Shown here: one piece after another, positions 25,501 to 40,500 of the stretch
Layout of the letters: the number at the start of each line of letters is the position of its first letter
Numbering within the stretch: position 1 is the stretch's first letter
DNA from: Lottia gigantea
Taxonomy: Eukaryota; Mollusca; Gastropoda; Lottiidae
Length of the DNA: 64,000 bases
Reading direction: 5' to 3'
Assembly (NCBI RefSeq): GCF_000327385.1
Contig: NW_008710756.1
Location: 674,305 to 738,304, forward strand
The notes under the pieces: generated by a model
Databases searched by the model: none
The model's input: the letters and a program-made list of their open reading frames with translations, nothing else
Told to the model about the DNA's origin: nothing
Translations under genes and position numbers: made by a program

Positions 25501-28500
25501 ATCAATGTCCATGATACACATAAAAAATTTAGAAAACTTCTTACAATCCCTTTAATAGTGTGCATATGATAACACTGTACAATCATACAAACTTATATAG
25601 TCCTCTTACTGTTATTACTGTTATAAGCCCATTATTTTTATACTAATAGAAATAACATAGCAGTCTCTCATAAAGAGTTGTCTGCCCTTGCAGTCCCCTT
25701 CAATCTGTGTTAATATGTCAAGAGTAGTCCCTAAATATGTGATATTGTAACCAACAGTCTCTCTGAATGATCTTAAACTGAATTGAATAATTGACTGAGT
25801 AATTTGATCTTATCTTCCAGTTCAGTTTTAAAACCCTGCAGCTCTCAATTGTTAAGAGAAATGCCAGAAAAAGTTAAAAAAAAAAAAAAAAAAGCTGAGA
25901 AAAAAGAAAAGAAACACAACATCTATATAAGACTATGTATCAAAATTTGTTCGTACATTGTTAAAACTAACCCTTGATGTCACTGGGCGTATTTTACTGC
26001 GACTGACTTTTCTTGGGCGACGTCGAGAACGCTCTTCAATTTCACCATCACTAAGATCATCATTAGATGATGATTCTTGATCATTAAAATCATGAACTTC
26101 ATCTTCATCAGAATCATTATCAACATCAGGTGAACGATCTGAAAAAAGAAACACAAATCATTATTCATCCCTTCCACACAACAACTGCTCTACCAATAAC
26201 AATACAGGTACACGATGTATATCCCTCAGCAGCTGGTGAATCAGCTGTAACCAGGTTATATGTTGATATGTTGATTAAGACCTTGAAAGATTACTGTAAA
26301 AAATCATACTTTCATATATTCACCAATATCTCACAAAATAAGGAAATCATTTACAATGTAACAGGAAGCTTTATTTTATTTTTATGAGTGTTTTCCATTA
26401 AATAAAATTATACCCCTTATAAATGTGGAAAAGGAAATGTTTCATCTTTGAGTCAATGCCAAAAATTTAAAATAGGTAAAAGTTGATTTGAGAAAAGGTT
26501 CCTTGATGTTATTTTATCAAATTTATTTTTGGCCTTTTCTGAGAGAATTTCAAAGACATAACTTCAAAGGACAATAATTATGCTTAACTACATAGCAAAT
26601 TGTATGCTTGACAGGCATTTCTGTTCAGAATAAATTCTTAATATCAAATAATATGCAGATTAAATTCTCATTTGGCTATCTTTGTTTAATGGCGTCACTA
26701 ATTGCTGAAGGACCTTATGTGTTAAAACATATTTTGCGCTTAATGACGTAATCAAACACTTTAAGGCCTATCTCACTAGTCTGGAGACCAGTTGGTGACT
26801 CCAGACTTACTAGGTCTCTGAAGAGTCAGGGAGAATAAATTTTGTCTGCAAGAGAAGAAACGTCTCTGCGAGAGGAGGAGAGAGAAAACATCTGTGCAAC
26901 ATCTTTGCGATGTCCCTGACACCTGTTGGGAGGCCAAAGAGATGTTGCAACAACTGCAACAGCGTTATACCGTGTCTCCTCAATGTGTTAGCGATGTTGC
27001 TTGATCCACATTAGAGACAAGGCTGACAGAGACATCACAACCAACAAGATGTCTGGAAGTTGCAGCAGCGTATCCACCAGTGAGATTGGCCCTTTAGCTT
27101 TAGTGAAATTGTAGGAACCGCAGAGGTCTGATTGAAAATCAGAATGGGGCAAATTGATCAGTGTCAGATACACATAAAATAGTTTAGAAAACAGCTTTAT
27201 AATCCCTTTAACACACTAATCATATTTCCCATTTCCCTATATTTACAGAAATAATGATTGTTCTTCAATATATCCATTAATGATATCATTAAAAACTAAT
27301 AAACCTTAAACAAATTTTTTTAATGCTTTCTATGAACAGATTGTTAAGAAAAGAAGGGCTGCTATATGAACATAATATTTATATCTGGTACCAGACAAGC
27401 TAGTAAAAGTACTACAGAAATTATTGATATAGTTCATTAACATTCTTGACATTCTACAGACATTTATAGTATAAATTATACCAACACTGACAGATAGATA
27501 ACATTTATATAGTTCAAATAAATAAACTGAACTATAACACATTTAATTCTAAGTAGGCCTATCATACAGGGAAAATGTTCTCCATCATACTTGAATATCT
27601 TGTAGGTTTAATTCTTTTTCTATCTCCCTTTACAATTGATATCTTGAACACTTTTGTATCAGTGAAAATATTTTGTTTTGATTTGATTTTGATTTATCAT
27701 TGAATGGCATCATTTCCAGGATATTCACAAGTGATTATTATTCACTACAAGGGAGAACTTCAACAATATTCCAATAATCCTCCATATAATTTTTATTATT
27801 TGTAGAAAAACAGGGTGTCAGATCTTTATTTTGAAAAAAAAAATCGAGTACAGAAAAAAAACAACTACAGTATTTTTTACAGAGCTAGTTGGTTTGTCGA
27901 GGATTCTCATAATTAGCAGGTACTTGAAATTTAAGAAGGAATTAGCTTCAAAATGATGTATTTATTCCATCTCAGACCTATACGTGTGAGAAAATCAAAC
28001 CTATATTTTTCAAGAAGTATTGAGACCCATTCGTATCATTGAAATGTTTCAAAATATGAAAAAAGAATTGATTAGTAACTATAAACATCATTGCAGATAA
28101 TGACCTTTGTGATGTTGACTGGTTGGAATGTCATGTTATGTGTCATTCCAGAAGTTCACAGTCAGCTGTACAGTTAGTTTTCATATACCATTTGAAAATA
28201 ATTCATTTTCAGGTTTTTTAGACGTCCCTCCTCCTCCAATCCACTACCTCTCATGTATTTTGTTGTATGTGTAGGGGTGGAATGTTTATTTCTTAAACCC
28301 CTACACAAGTGTCTAGCTAGCAAGCTATGATGTTTACTTGACATTTTTCATGAACTTATACTCAAGTTTGTAAGTGATATTTTTAATATATAATACATTG
28401 ACATTCTCCCTCCAGATGAGTCCTTTTTTATTCAGGTCAGAAGGAAGGTGACACAAATAATTTTATCAAAAAGCCAAAAATAAATTCTAGATTAATATTT

Positions 28501-31500
28501 CATTCTGCACAAAAATCATTTCCCAGTAACTGAAAATTGAATGTGTGTTTTACTGTTATAACTCATCTAAGAAGATCATGTAAATATACATTTAATTACA
28601 GTTAGTCTGCATACAAACTATTTATATCACCATCTGATTGATAATAAATTATTTATATTTAACATGATTTATCTATTCACTTTCAACTTTCATCAAAACC
28701 ATCATTTTATTTCACATCATTATACAGTATTTGTCTGTATATCTAAGTCTGAATGATTTTGTCTAAACGTTTGTAGGAAGCTGATGTGAGATATAGATCC
28801 ATGTCACCTTTCACAACAAATTTCTGACATATAGTTTGCCTATAAATAAAAATAACGGCTTCACCTGAATCAACAACATTCTAAATTTCTAGACTGTTAT
28901 AAACATTCTCCCACTTAAAGCTGTTGTTAATTAAATACAAATCTGTTGTCACATTATACTTTTGAATATAGGCTTGCGGCAAGTCTCGCAAGCGAATACG
29001 CCCACCACCAGCTTGATAAAGAGTTAAATGTGAACTGTAAAACAAACTCTATATCGTAGCCTGTAGAGTGAGCATGAGCCAAAAAGTGAAAAAAAATGCG
29101 ATATCAGAGTTTTATGCGATATCTCTCAAGAAAATCATCGCATCCCCACCAAATTCAATAGTGCACATCTTCATAATGATATTGACACACATACAAAAGA
29201 TCAAAAGAATCCATAGAGAAGTGTAGCCTGTAGAGTAAGCACGAGGTAAATGTGAACGGACGGACCGACAGACTGACTGACCAACTGACCGACAGGGGCA
29301 ACCACAATATACGCCCATACTTACATGTGGGCGTATACAAAGGGATATGGATAGCCAAAATTAAACTACAACAAATTTCTGACATCTAGTTTGCCTACAA
29401 TAAATATAATGGCTTTAGCTGAATTACCAACATATGAGCTTGTGGATGATATTCAAGAATTAATTCTATATATTCAATTTCAGGGGATATTAAAATAATA
29501 AAGGAAATGTAAGATGACTGTCATGATGAAACTTAAGCTAAGCACATACTTAAATTGTGCTATAAATATTATATATTGATATTCTATGCTTTTTACATTT
29601 CATACTTGAAATATAATATTCACGTATTTAAATATCACTCTACTCCAATTTATATCATCTAGTCTTTGATGATAACAATATTTTAACTTAAATTGCATCA
29701 TTATATAAATTCAAAATGTTTCCTGCATTTAATTTATAGAGCTGTGTACCTCACACAGATAGGCAAGCAGGGGAAAGGGTCAGGTTAACTTCTGCCAAAC
29801 CACCAAACTTTGAGCATCATTTCAAAACTCACCAAGTTCTCAACCATGCTCTGCTTCTTTTACCTTCAAACCTTTCATAAGCTTTCTTTATTTCTCAACC
29901 ATTCTCTGCTTCTTTTACCTTCAAACCTTTCATAAGCTTTCTTTATTTCTCAACCATTCTCTGCTTCTTTTACCTTCAAACATTTCATAAGCTTTCTTTA
30001 TTTCTCAACCATTCTCTGCTTCTTTTACCTTCAAACATTTCATAAGTTTTCTCTATTTCTCAACCATGCTCTGCTTCTCTAAGCTTCATCCCTTCCATAG
30101 GCTTTCTGTATTTCTCAACCATGCAATGCTTCTCTAAGCTTCAACCCTTTCATAAGCTTTCTCTGTTTCTCAACCATGCTCTGCTTCTTTAAGCTTCAAC
30201 CCTTTCATAAGCTTTCTCTGTTTCTCAACCATGCTCTGCTTCTTTAAGCTTCAACCCTTTCATAGGCTTTCTCTGTTTCTCAACCATGCTCTGCTTCTTT
30301 AAGTTTCAACCTTTTCATAGGCTTTCTCTATTTCTCAACCATACTCTGCATCTCAAAGTTTCAGCCCTTTCATAAGCTTTCTCTATTTCTCAACCATACT
30401 CTGCATCTCTAAGCTTCAACCCTTTAATAGGCTTTCTCTGTTTCTCAACCATGCTCTGCTTCTCTATGCTACAACCCTTTAATAGGCTTTCTCTGTTTCT
30501 CAACCATGCTCTGCTTCTCTATGCTACAAACAATAAGCATTCCACAATAGCACAACTGGTTCAAGAAATAGAGATTATACCAGCTTCATTTGCACTTTTA
30601 AAATGTTACTGCATTAACAAACAACATTTCACAATTAAATTAACCTTTTAAAAATAGTATGACCATAAAGTAACTCCTACTTTAAATAACAGTACAAATC
30701 CATTAGTTAAATGGTTCATCTCAGCATGTCAGTGTCTGTTGATTTACTACAGATTTATATTTCTTTCATCCTAGCTTATTTCTCTCTTACTTTTATTTTT
30801 AATTGAGGAAATTTGTTCATGGTTAAAGTTATACAGGAAATCAAATCAAAATAATATTGTTTATTAAAGGTGAAAAAAAAAAGAAATAAATGGAATCTTA
30901 GTCCTTCTTTTCGGCATTTAATTGAGATAATGAAGACAGACAAGCCATGCAGTGCGCAATGAGGGAAATTTGGCCATGACAGCATCTTTTCCGATTTTCA
31001 ACTGTCAAGGGATTTTTAACCGTTAATAACGTGCACAGTCAGTAGAACGCAGGGCCTCAATTTATTCCAACAACTAGTTCAGCATTTTCCATGTCAGTCT
31101 CTCTTACCCGCATCACTGATAGGGGTAATCAAATTATCAAATGTGAACAATCTTGATGGTCACCTTTCTCTTCATGCTAATTAGGTCCATTTTTAGTTTC
31201 ATTTTTGTTACATGGAGCCTCCGCAAAATCATACACGTACTTGAATGAATCCTGTATGTTCAGAACTAAATCTTACTTGATTGACCAGATCACAATTATT
31301 ATTATGTCTTATTACTTGAAACAATATTTATAATTGGTATTTCTTTCCTATATTATAATAATACAAACATACATATCATAGGTAATAGTATATTGATTGT
31401 AACATATAACAGTTCATTTACTTAAATCTTACAAAACATAATGTCAGTGTGTGGACCACCAATCAAGACTTCACATATATTTTTTAATACCACCAAATTT

Positions 31501-34500
31501 TCCCTTTTTACAAAGTAGTACAATTTTACTGTTATCTATGCATGACCTTATGTTCACCTTTTAAATTTGTTGCTTTTATCTTTTTACAGTTAAGCATATT
31601 ATCAACATGAAGTACGAAAGAATTAAAGAATATTGAACTTTTTGTTGATTGTATTAACGAGAATCCACAGTCAGTAATCCCTTTCATAAGTCCTTAATTT
31701 ACCTGTGGAATAGGGTGGAGGTCCCCCCTTGCAGCTAATTATAGTAATAAGATAAGTCTAGCATAGGAGTGCAGCAAAATAAAACTGTTAAGTTCAAAGA
31801 AAGTTAGCCCAAAGGATTGGATTCACAAAGCAGCATAAAAAGACTTGCTCCTCAAACATGCTTTTTTTAGACTGGCCTTCTGGAATTTATGAAAACCTTG
31901 CTGGATATTTTTTTTGATTTTAAGCGATAGTTTATGGCAGTTTTCTCTTAAAAACTTCCCTGTTTTGTCTACTGACTCTATAAAAGTCATAAAAACTTTT
32001 TTTTTTATTTTGATTGCTGGTTTTGATAAGTACATGTGGAGGGTATTCTGTCTGATCAGATCAATGTTAATGTGAATTGACTGGTAATGTTCTTCATGTT
32101 AGTGTCTGGCTAGATTCCAATTTATTTTCTCCCCAATGTTTTAATTTGATTGAATAAAAATAGTTAAGTAGATTGATTGGTAATTAAGTTTAAAGTAAAT
32201 CAACGTCAGGTCAAGCAGACAAAATTGATAACAAATCTAAGGTTAAAATGATCTTTTATTCAGAAGTTGAATGTTATTTTAGAAAGAAATTCTAATAAAG
32301 CTCCCAGGCACAAAGGAAAGGAAAACTAATTCTTCTGATTTTATCCAGCTTGCTGTTTTGCACAGATAACATTGTACAATTGATGCAGACATTTAGAATT
32401 GAGTGATATACACTATTTAAATGTGTATAGAGATCTTTAGTTAGTAAAGTTATTCAACCTTTTCACATCAATATTTTTTCTCCATTAGTGTTCCCAGCAG
32501 TCTCATTGAATTCACTTAATCATTACTACTAAAAATATTAAGTGATTCTTACATATTTTTACAGACTAAAAACAAGTGATTCAACCCTTGCGACACTTAC
32601 CAAATATATACCCGAGACCAGCAGTTACTTAGTGATGTCACACAACATTAACGTCATATGTTTTTATACGCCCACGCGTAAGATGGGCGTATATATTGTA
32701 ATCACCCCGTCGGTCCGTTCACATTTGGCTCGTGCTCACTCTACAGGCTACAGTTCTTTATGGATTCTTTTGATTTTTATTTTGTATGTCAATGTCATTA
32801 TGAAGATGATCCCTATTGATTTTCGTGATGATCAGATAATTTTTCACCGAAATATCGTGTCTGACTTGACGTTTTTCTCCATTAGTTATATTGTGCAACT
32901 CGTGCTCACTCTACAGGCTACAATTTTTTACAGATTCTTTTGTTTTTTATTTATGTATGTCAATGTCATTATGAAGATGATCCCTATCGATTTTCGCGAT
33001 AATCGGATAATATTTCACCGAAATATCTTGTCTGACTTGACGTTTCACTCTATTAGCTATATTGTGCAACCCTGTAGTCACTAAAGACTGTTTAATCATT
33101 TCTGACAGCTGCCAGTGGGCGTATGTTACCTTGCCTGGCAAGCTATCTTTAACTATATTACTTAGAGTTCAGGGTATCTATGACGTTATTTGTAATTTAC
33201 ACTCAGGGTTATGAATTCTTACAGTCTCAAAACCAGAGATTGGTTGATCAAGTGATTCTTATAGATTCTAACACACTCACACTCACAAATTCTTACAAAA
33301 TACAAGTAATTCTTACTGAATTTTACAGATTAAAAACAAGTGATTCCTACTGATTCTTACAGACTTAAAACAAATGATTCTTAAAAACTAAAAACGAGTG
33401 ATTCTTAAAAACTAAAAACAAGTGATTCTTAAAAACTAAAAACAAGTGAATATTACAGATTCTTACAAACTAAAAACAAGTGATCCTTAAAAACTAAAAA
33501 CAAGTGATTCTTAAAAACTAAAAACAAGTGATTCTTACAGAATAAAAACAAGTGATTCCTACTGAATCTGTGATTCTTACAGATTCTTACAGACTAAAAA
33601 CAAGCGATTCATTCAGAATCAAGGTCTATCATCTGATCTTTAAAAATATAGAATCAGGCTTAGCATTTCATTTCAAATCTGCAATGGACATCAAGTGGTA
33701 TTTAGCCAATGAGAAGTGATTGAGGGCATAACGTATTCAGAATAAATTCAAATTCAAGTCTTTGGTATGGTACTTGATATTAAGTAGATAATCTAATTCT
33801 TTATATTTCTATTATATATGTGGCAGTGTAATAGCTAAGATGGTAACAAGTTTGATAGTGATCTGATAGGTGATTAGATTTCATCACTACTGCTAGTGCT
33901 GGGTATAGTCAATCATGCTACGAAACGATACATATTGTGATACAAGGGTCAGATACAAGGGTCACAATATGATGTATATTGCGATATGGGATAAAATTTA
34001 ACATGTTATCTTCAATGTTTCAATTTATATTAACTGTACTACTACTGTGATATTTGATTATGTTGTTGATAGGAGTAGTTAATTTCTACTGATTAATAAA
34101 TAGTTTCAAACAATTTTCAGTCAGTGAGAAAAATTTCACCAAAATTCCTAATTCTTTTGTAGAATGAGAGGTATCGTCACACGACATATAGCGTGCCATG
34201 TCATATCGCAATACATTAATTCATCAAAATATATTATCAATATAATAACCTTATTTAGTTCATTAATAAAAACTTTAACCCTATGACATTGCCTTCTGTT
34301 GAATAGTAACACATCTTTTCAATCACCGTTCATATGAATATCTTCTTGAAGGTGTTTTGAACATTGTAAACACCAATAATTCCCTCAATAACGCTGGGTT
34401 GGAACACTGTGTCTTTTTCTGGCAGTGCAATAGCTCGATTTGCTGCCTGCTAGGCGATTAGGTGCCGTTAGTTTGGATCCATCACAATTTAAAAAATATT

Positions 34501-37500
34501 CTGATTCCTGTGCCAGTGCTTTTTAGAGTCTGCCCAATGTCAGCTCTCATTCCCTAAGATTAGAACCCCTTTCATCAACTCCCTGAAACAATTGCATTTG
34601 AATTTGAGTTGAATATATTTTTTCTTATAATTTCTCAAGAAGTAATAATCTATGAATAATCTTCAGTAAAACATCTTCTCTTTAAATTGAAATAGTTTTC
34701 ATGTTGAAATCCATAGTATCTACTTGTGACCTAGGCCAGTGCTTCTATAGGAGAGCATCTTCTATAACACCTAAAACCAAATTTCTACTATATAATTCAC
34801 GCTGCGACTTCACTGTGACACTGAATTCCAAATTAACTGGGACAAACTAGATAAAGACCTGAATTCTAACATGGCATTATAACAGTAACTAGCTATTCTG
34901 TCTATAATCTAATAAAAGAAAACCACCTCTGGAATTCTTATTAGAACTTTCAATGAGATACATCAAGTCACAATCTTCGAGTATTTTTTTTTGTCCCGCG
35001 CCCACATTTTCGGATTAAATCATCAATTATCTTATTTACTGAAGTAATCATGAAATAGCTCTTCTATCTACCAATTTCATGTCAGAGTTTGACAGGCAAT
35101 CAGTAGCAGGGCAATCAATGAAATGTATCTAGGTTGACCAATAGAACTAGTGCCAGGAGGGAAAAGACTAGAATATTGTGTTAATAAGGCTAGACAAGAT
35201 TTCAATTTCAACTTAATCACATTTATTATCCTCTTGACTCCTATATCAAGTGTGTTTTATAATATAGCTACAAAGAAATTTCTCCAGTACATAGAATTAT
35301 GCAGAGAATTTTCTCTAAAACATGTCACTACAGAGAATTTTCTCTTATAAATGTCGATACAGAGAATTTTCTCCAATACATGCCATTACAGAGAATTTTC
35401 TCTAATACATGTTAATACAGAGAATTTTCTCTAGAACATGTCATTACAGAGAATTTTCTCTAATACATGTCAGCACAGAGAATGTTCTCTAATACATGTC
35501 AGCACAGAGAATATTCTCTAATACATGTCAACACAGAGAATGTTCTCTTATACATGTCAATACAGAGAATGTTCTCTAATACATGTCAATACAGAGAATT
35601 TTCTGTAATGCATGGTTGACCTTGGTTTATTGTCCTCCCATATAACTTGCTGATATTCCCATGTCAACGCCTCCAATCAGCATCACTTGACAAGACTATT
35701 ATCCTAACCTATGCCAGGATTAAATCCTGGACTTCAGGTTTGTAAGCAAACATCTGATCAAATATGCCACCATTACCCACATATTAATGCAAATCACTAC
35801 AAATCATAGACATATAGACCATATTTTCAGCTTCCTCAAACTTTTGATATTTTTTTCAACTATCTATATAAAGACTTTAAGATATAAAATTACCAAATAA
35901 TTCCAAGCTTTCTATGATCTTTTAAGTGAATTTAAAATTAAGATTAAGATACTTTTTATCACAATATTGAAGAAAGGACATGAAATGACTTGAAAAGCTA
36001 ATCTACCACCAGGAACTTAATGATTCTAGAATATCTCAATTCCTTATCTTTGAAATTTGAGTATTTTTAACATTTAACATCAAGACTGTTAAACCCCTCA
36101 TTAAGAACCAATTTTCAACTTCTTGCTTTTAATTTATTTTCCTAATCAGATTTTAATAGGAAATGGCCTGAAGAAAAGAAGCCAGACATACGAATGTTTT
36201 CCAATTATTTCCATGTATACCACTTACAATATTACTTCCATCAGACATTGCCAGTGTTGTGTGGTGATAAAAACTTCCAGAACTCATCCTGATAATTTAC
36301 TTCTTCTTGTAAGATATTCTTAGATCGAGAATCCGAGATATTCCAACTGGACCGACTCTATCTTCCTTTGTCAGTAAAAATTTGTCTTTAGGGGAGAATG
36401 AAAAAAAACTTAGACAAGAAGCATATTCTACTCTACGAATGTATAATTGGTACACTAACTAATTGGTCTTTTTAACTTCTCATCCAATTTGCGGTTCCTG
36501 TAGTTCCAGAAAACATAATCAGATTACACCAGAGCTGTGTCAAATACAATACTTGGCTCATGATTTTTACGATGCCATAATAAATAAGACAAAATTTTAT
36601 GAAATTACAGGAGCCAGAAACCAAAAGTAAAGCAGAATAATACAAACGATATCAAAAAATGTCCAAAGGCATATACATACATTTACAAGGAATCCTTTTG
36701 AAGCCTTAATATCATTTTCTACTCAAAGAACAAGGATTGGCAATATATTCTCTTTCTTATAAATAACAGAAATATATGGATACTTTTTACTGTGCAGAAT
36801 TTGACATGATGATAGCAGTGATCCATCATAGATCTGAAATGTTCCTTTTTTAGTACAAAAAGCTCTGAAATAGGCAAACTACTTGCATTGATATTCTAGA
36901 AGCTTATAAATATTCAAAAACAACATTAAACATCTCAAAGTGGTCCAAACAATCATGAATTATTGTCAAGCCCATGGAAGACAAATTTTTGTGTAAAGAA
37001 AAGATGAAAGAATATTATCACAATGATTCTGTTGGTATCTTGAAATCCTAGATTATTGATGAATAAATGTTTAATAGTAGTAATGAAACAGAAATAACAT
37101 TTAAAATGTTTATCTCTAAACCTTGTCAGTATATGTCTTTATAGATAATAGTATACAGTGAATGGACGATATATGAAAATGGCATCAATCTATTAACTAA
37201 ATTGATCTATCAAAGTTTATCCAGAATAACTGGTGAGCGATAAATATTCAGCAACATCCCAGCGTTGACTTCTAATCCTCCTCACCTTCACAACACATAA
37301 TTTTACTCCCCCCCCCCCCTCTTCCAAAAAAAACTACATTTAAACCAACAATATTATCATATTATTCTCTTAGGACAGATTTACCATTTTAAAAGGGTTG
37401 ATTTGTATCTTGGATATGTCAATGGTTTTCAGCAGTATATATGACAAATATAGTCCAAAGAAAAGATCAGTCGTATATATATAACTTTCAAATGTGGATA

Positions 37501-40500
37501 ATTCTAGACACACATGGATTTCAAGGCCCAAATTTTGACAGTAATTGTTTAAACCATTACTGATTGTTCAGCTAAAAAAAAATTCGATTCATGAAATGGA
37601 TGCCGAACCTGTCCCTTTAAAGCGCTGGAACCTCTCCAGTCTAAAAGGTAATATACTAAGTTCAACCTTATGATTAATCTCTTGGGATATGTTATTATAT
37701 AAATCATATTTATTATAGATCATTATCAAATCTACTATAATATTCTATACACATAATTGTTTTTTACTCCACCATTTTGTAAATGCAAAACAAGGTTTCC
37801 CATTTACTATGCAATACATTATATTTGAGAAATTCAGCGTAAAAGACCTTATTAACGCCTCATTTTTGAGAGACTGAAAGCGACGTTCATAATGCAAATT
37901 ACATCATCCATGTACACGTCAAGGTGGTGATTTACTGCAGTGACACCAAGTTTGCCTTTTGAGCCTCATTCTGGATTTAACATGGCCGACGTGTCAATAA
38001 AATCTATTAGTCTTGAAATAATAGTTCCAAATGCTTATCCTTCAAGAACACACAAACTAATATTAAACAGGGGTTTGTCCTATCAGCATCTAATCTAAAG
38101 TGTCTACATATTAAAGATGATACTTATTCAATAAAGTTTCATTCTGCTACTATACACAAAACAATTTTACATAAATTACTTTCCAAAATTTACTTAAAGC
38201 AACCATAGACAAATTTGAATAAGTTTTAGATACATTAATCAATTATAAATCAAATATCACAAACAATCAATTATTTCAGAAAGAAAGGGAATCCAACTTT
38301 AACAAATTCCTTTGTCTTGTTTGCAAAGAAATAAATTCTCATCAGATTCTGGCACATAACAAAGAAATACATTCCATAAATAATGTTACGATAACATGAT
38401 GATAGATCATAGAAAAGAAATAGAGAATTTTATAGTTTTTACATACTTCATGTTTTCTTCTTATCAGTTAGTGGATTTTTTTTAAAATTTCCCTACAAAT
38501 TTTCTTCATTTTTGTGTAGATAGCCAAGATAAGAAGCGACAATATGAATTAAGAATAAATTGACACTTCTAGCACTCATTCATCTACCTATCCTCTCTAC
38601 CATGGGCTGGTTTATTACTTTGCACTACAGTCAATATGACCAATATTATGAGAAAACTAACACTATAATATTCAAAGAAGTTGTATTTAATTCTTATTGC
38701 ACAATTCCATATTAAATAGATACTACAAGTGTATGTATATATCAGTTGGACTTACCAGGTGACATGATTAAAGAATAGAATCTCTATATAAGAAGATATA
38801 TCCATTAAACTAAGTAATTATTGAAAAACTTTTCTAAGCATGTTTCAAAATGACTTAATTTAATGAATTATTATTTAGTTGTATGGATTTATTTGATTAT
38901 AGAGAGATTCTGTTGTATAGTTATGACACCAGTTAAGTCCACTGACGAACAAAGACTCATTTTAACCAAGTTTAAAAATTTCAATTTTTTAGTCATTCTG
39001 AGAGGTATATCTTTAAATAGAAAGAAGACAAAACAGAAAAATATCACAGACTTTCAACTTTAAAAGTGCTTTTTTTATTTCTAGATCTATCTGAGCACTT
39101 ACCACCAAACATTTGCCATGTAATTCCTTGAATACATATACATTTGATGTCTACCCCATTTATTTTAGCATGTTTTGGATCTCAGGTCCCAAACAATTCA
39201 GACCCCTCCTCCCATCAAAGCCCTACCTTGTTTAACAAATTTTTATCAAGTATTTCACCTGTTCAACAAGAAGATGGACTTCTTGTGACCTTGACATTAC
39301 TAAAGAAACTTAATAATAGGATCATTGACATTTTGTTTGTTAGACTTGAGAACATGTTATACTAAATACAATATTATTATAATATCTGTTATTATTTTGT
39401 ATTATATATTAAAAAGAAACTAAAACAAATTAATAACAATTATATACAGTATATAATAACATGACCTTTCTTTGTTATCTTTTTGTAAACAATATGTTAT
39501 TCATATATATTAAACTTACAAACAATAGTGACAGTGAAAATAGTTGATAGCAGATGTTAAAGGGACAGATTCACTATTTTCTGGAGTTGACTTGAGTCTT
39601 GAATATATGTAATAATAGTCTTCAGAAGTACCGGTTCTAGACATGTACTAAAGTCGCATAATTTCTTTAATATATCTCAAATTAGGTATTTCACCTATTG
39701 TATATGAGAGAGTCTCCAGAAAAAACAAGGCTTTAACATTCAAACATTGATTATTCTTGACACAATTTGAAGACTCAAAATACAACCGTGAGATGTGAAC
39801 ACTATTACTGAATTCCTGTTTATGAGACTAAGGTATGATTGGTCAAATGAATAGTGAGACTAGCTGTGATATATAGAAAAGACATATATAGAAATACAAA
39901 GTAAATTCCTAGTTTGAGATATTTTTGAAGGAATCATGTGATTTTTATACATTTCTAGAACTAGTACTTTCTAAAGGCTATTGTATATAATCAAGACTCA
40001 AATCAGAGTACTGGAATCTTCAGAGATGGAAAAATAAGTCCAGAAATGTCAAATGATGTGTTTTATTTATTTATGACATATTATGGCCATCTCTAAAAAA
40101 AAAACAAAATAATAAGAATCTTTTCCCGCAGCAACACAAGGTAACTCTCCTGTCTAATATAAAATTTGATAAAAAACAAAAACAACTCACCAACATCAGA
40201 AGAATTCTGTTTACGATGACCATTATCTTCATGATCTACAGGTTGACTAGTTAATAATAATACTGATACATGAGCTACAGCATTAGTTCTTTCTTTAATA
40301 TCACTATATAACTTTAATTCTCTATCTACACTTCTCTGTAATACCTGAAACACACAAAATATAACATCTTAATCTGAAATTATTATATCAATAGCTTTAT
40401 TAGATAACTACCTTAATTCACATATCAAATAAATGGTCATGGACAAAATTAAGAAGACATGAGTTCTTTTAGAGACTTATGTCATGAAATTCTTTTACAA

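Larger units (their letters stand above)
27212..40190. other. PACS intron 5, main repeat-bearing part
   Basis: Apart from the separately listed minisatellites, SINE pieces and foldback elements, this part of the 14-kb intron shows no coding exon, tRNA or other RNA gene that I can support. A degenerate element with CTAGTGCTGGGTATAGTC and TTGTGATACAAGGGTC lies at about 33885-34250; a similar ATATCATGATAC / ATATATCACCCAGCTC piece lies at about 58575-58800 in MTIF2 intron 8. These look like old short TIR elements. Confidence 0.5.

Noticed and set aside
29838-30525. CRISPR-like regular array
   Set aside because: The whole 55-bp unit repeats with no unique spacers, and the host is a eukaryote. It is a minisatellite.
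32542-33084. 180-codon plus-strand open frame
   Set aside because: It lies across the 'GGGCGTATA' element and its 170-bp internal duplication. The peptide repeats itself and matches no family I know.
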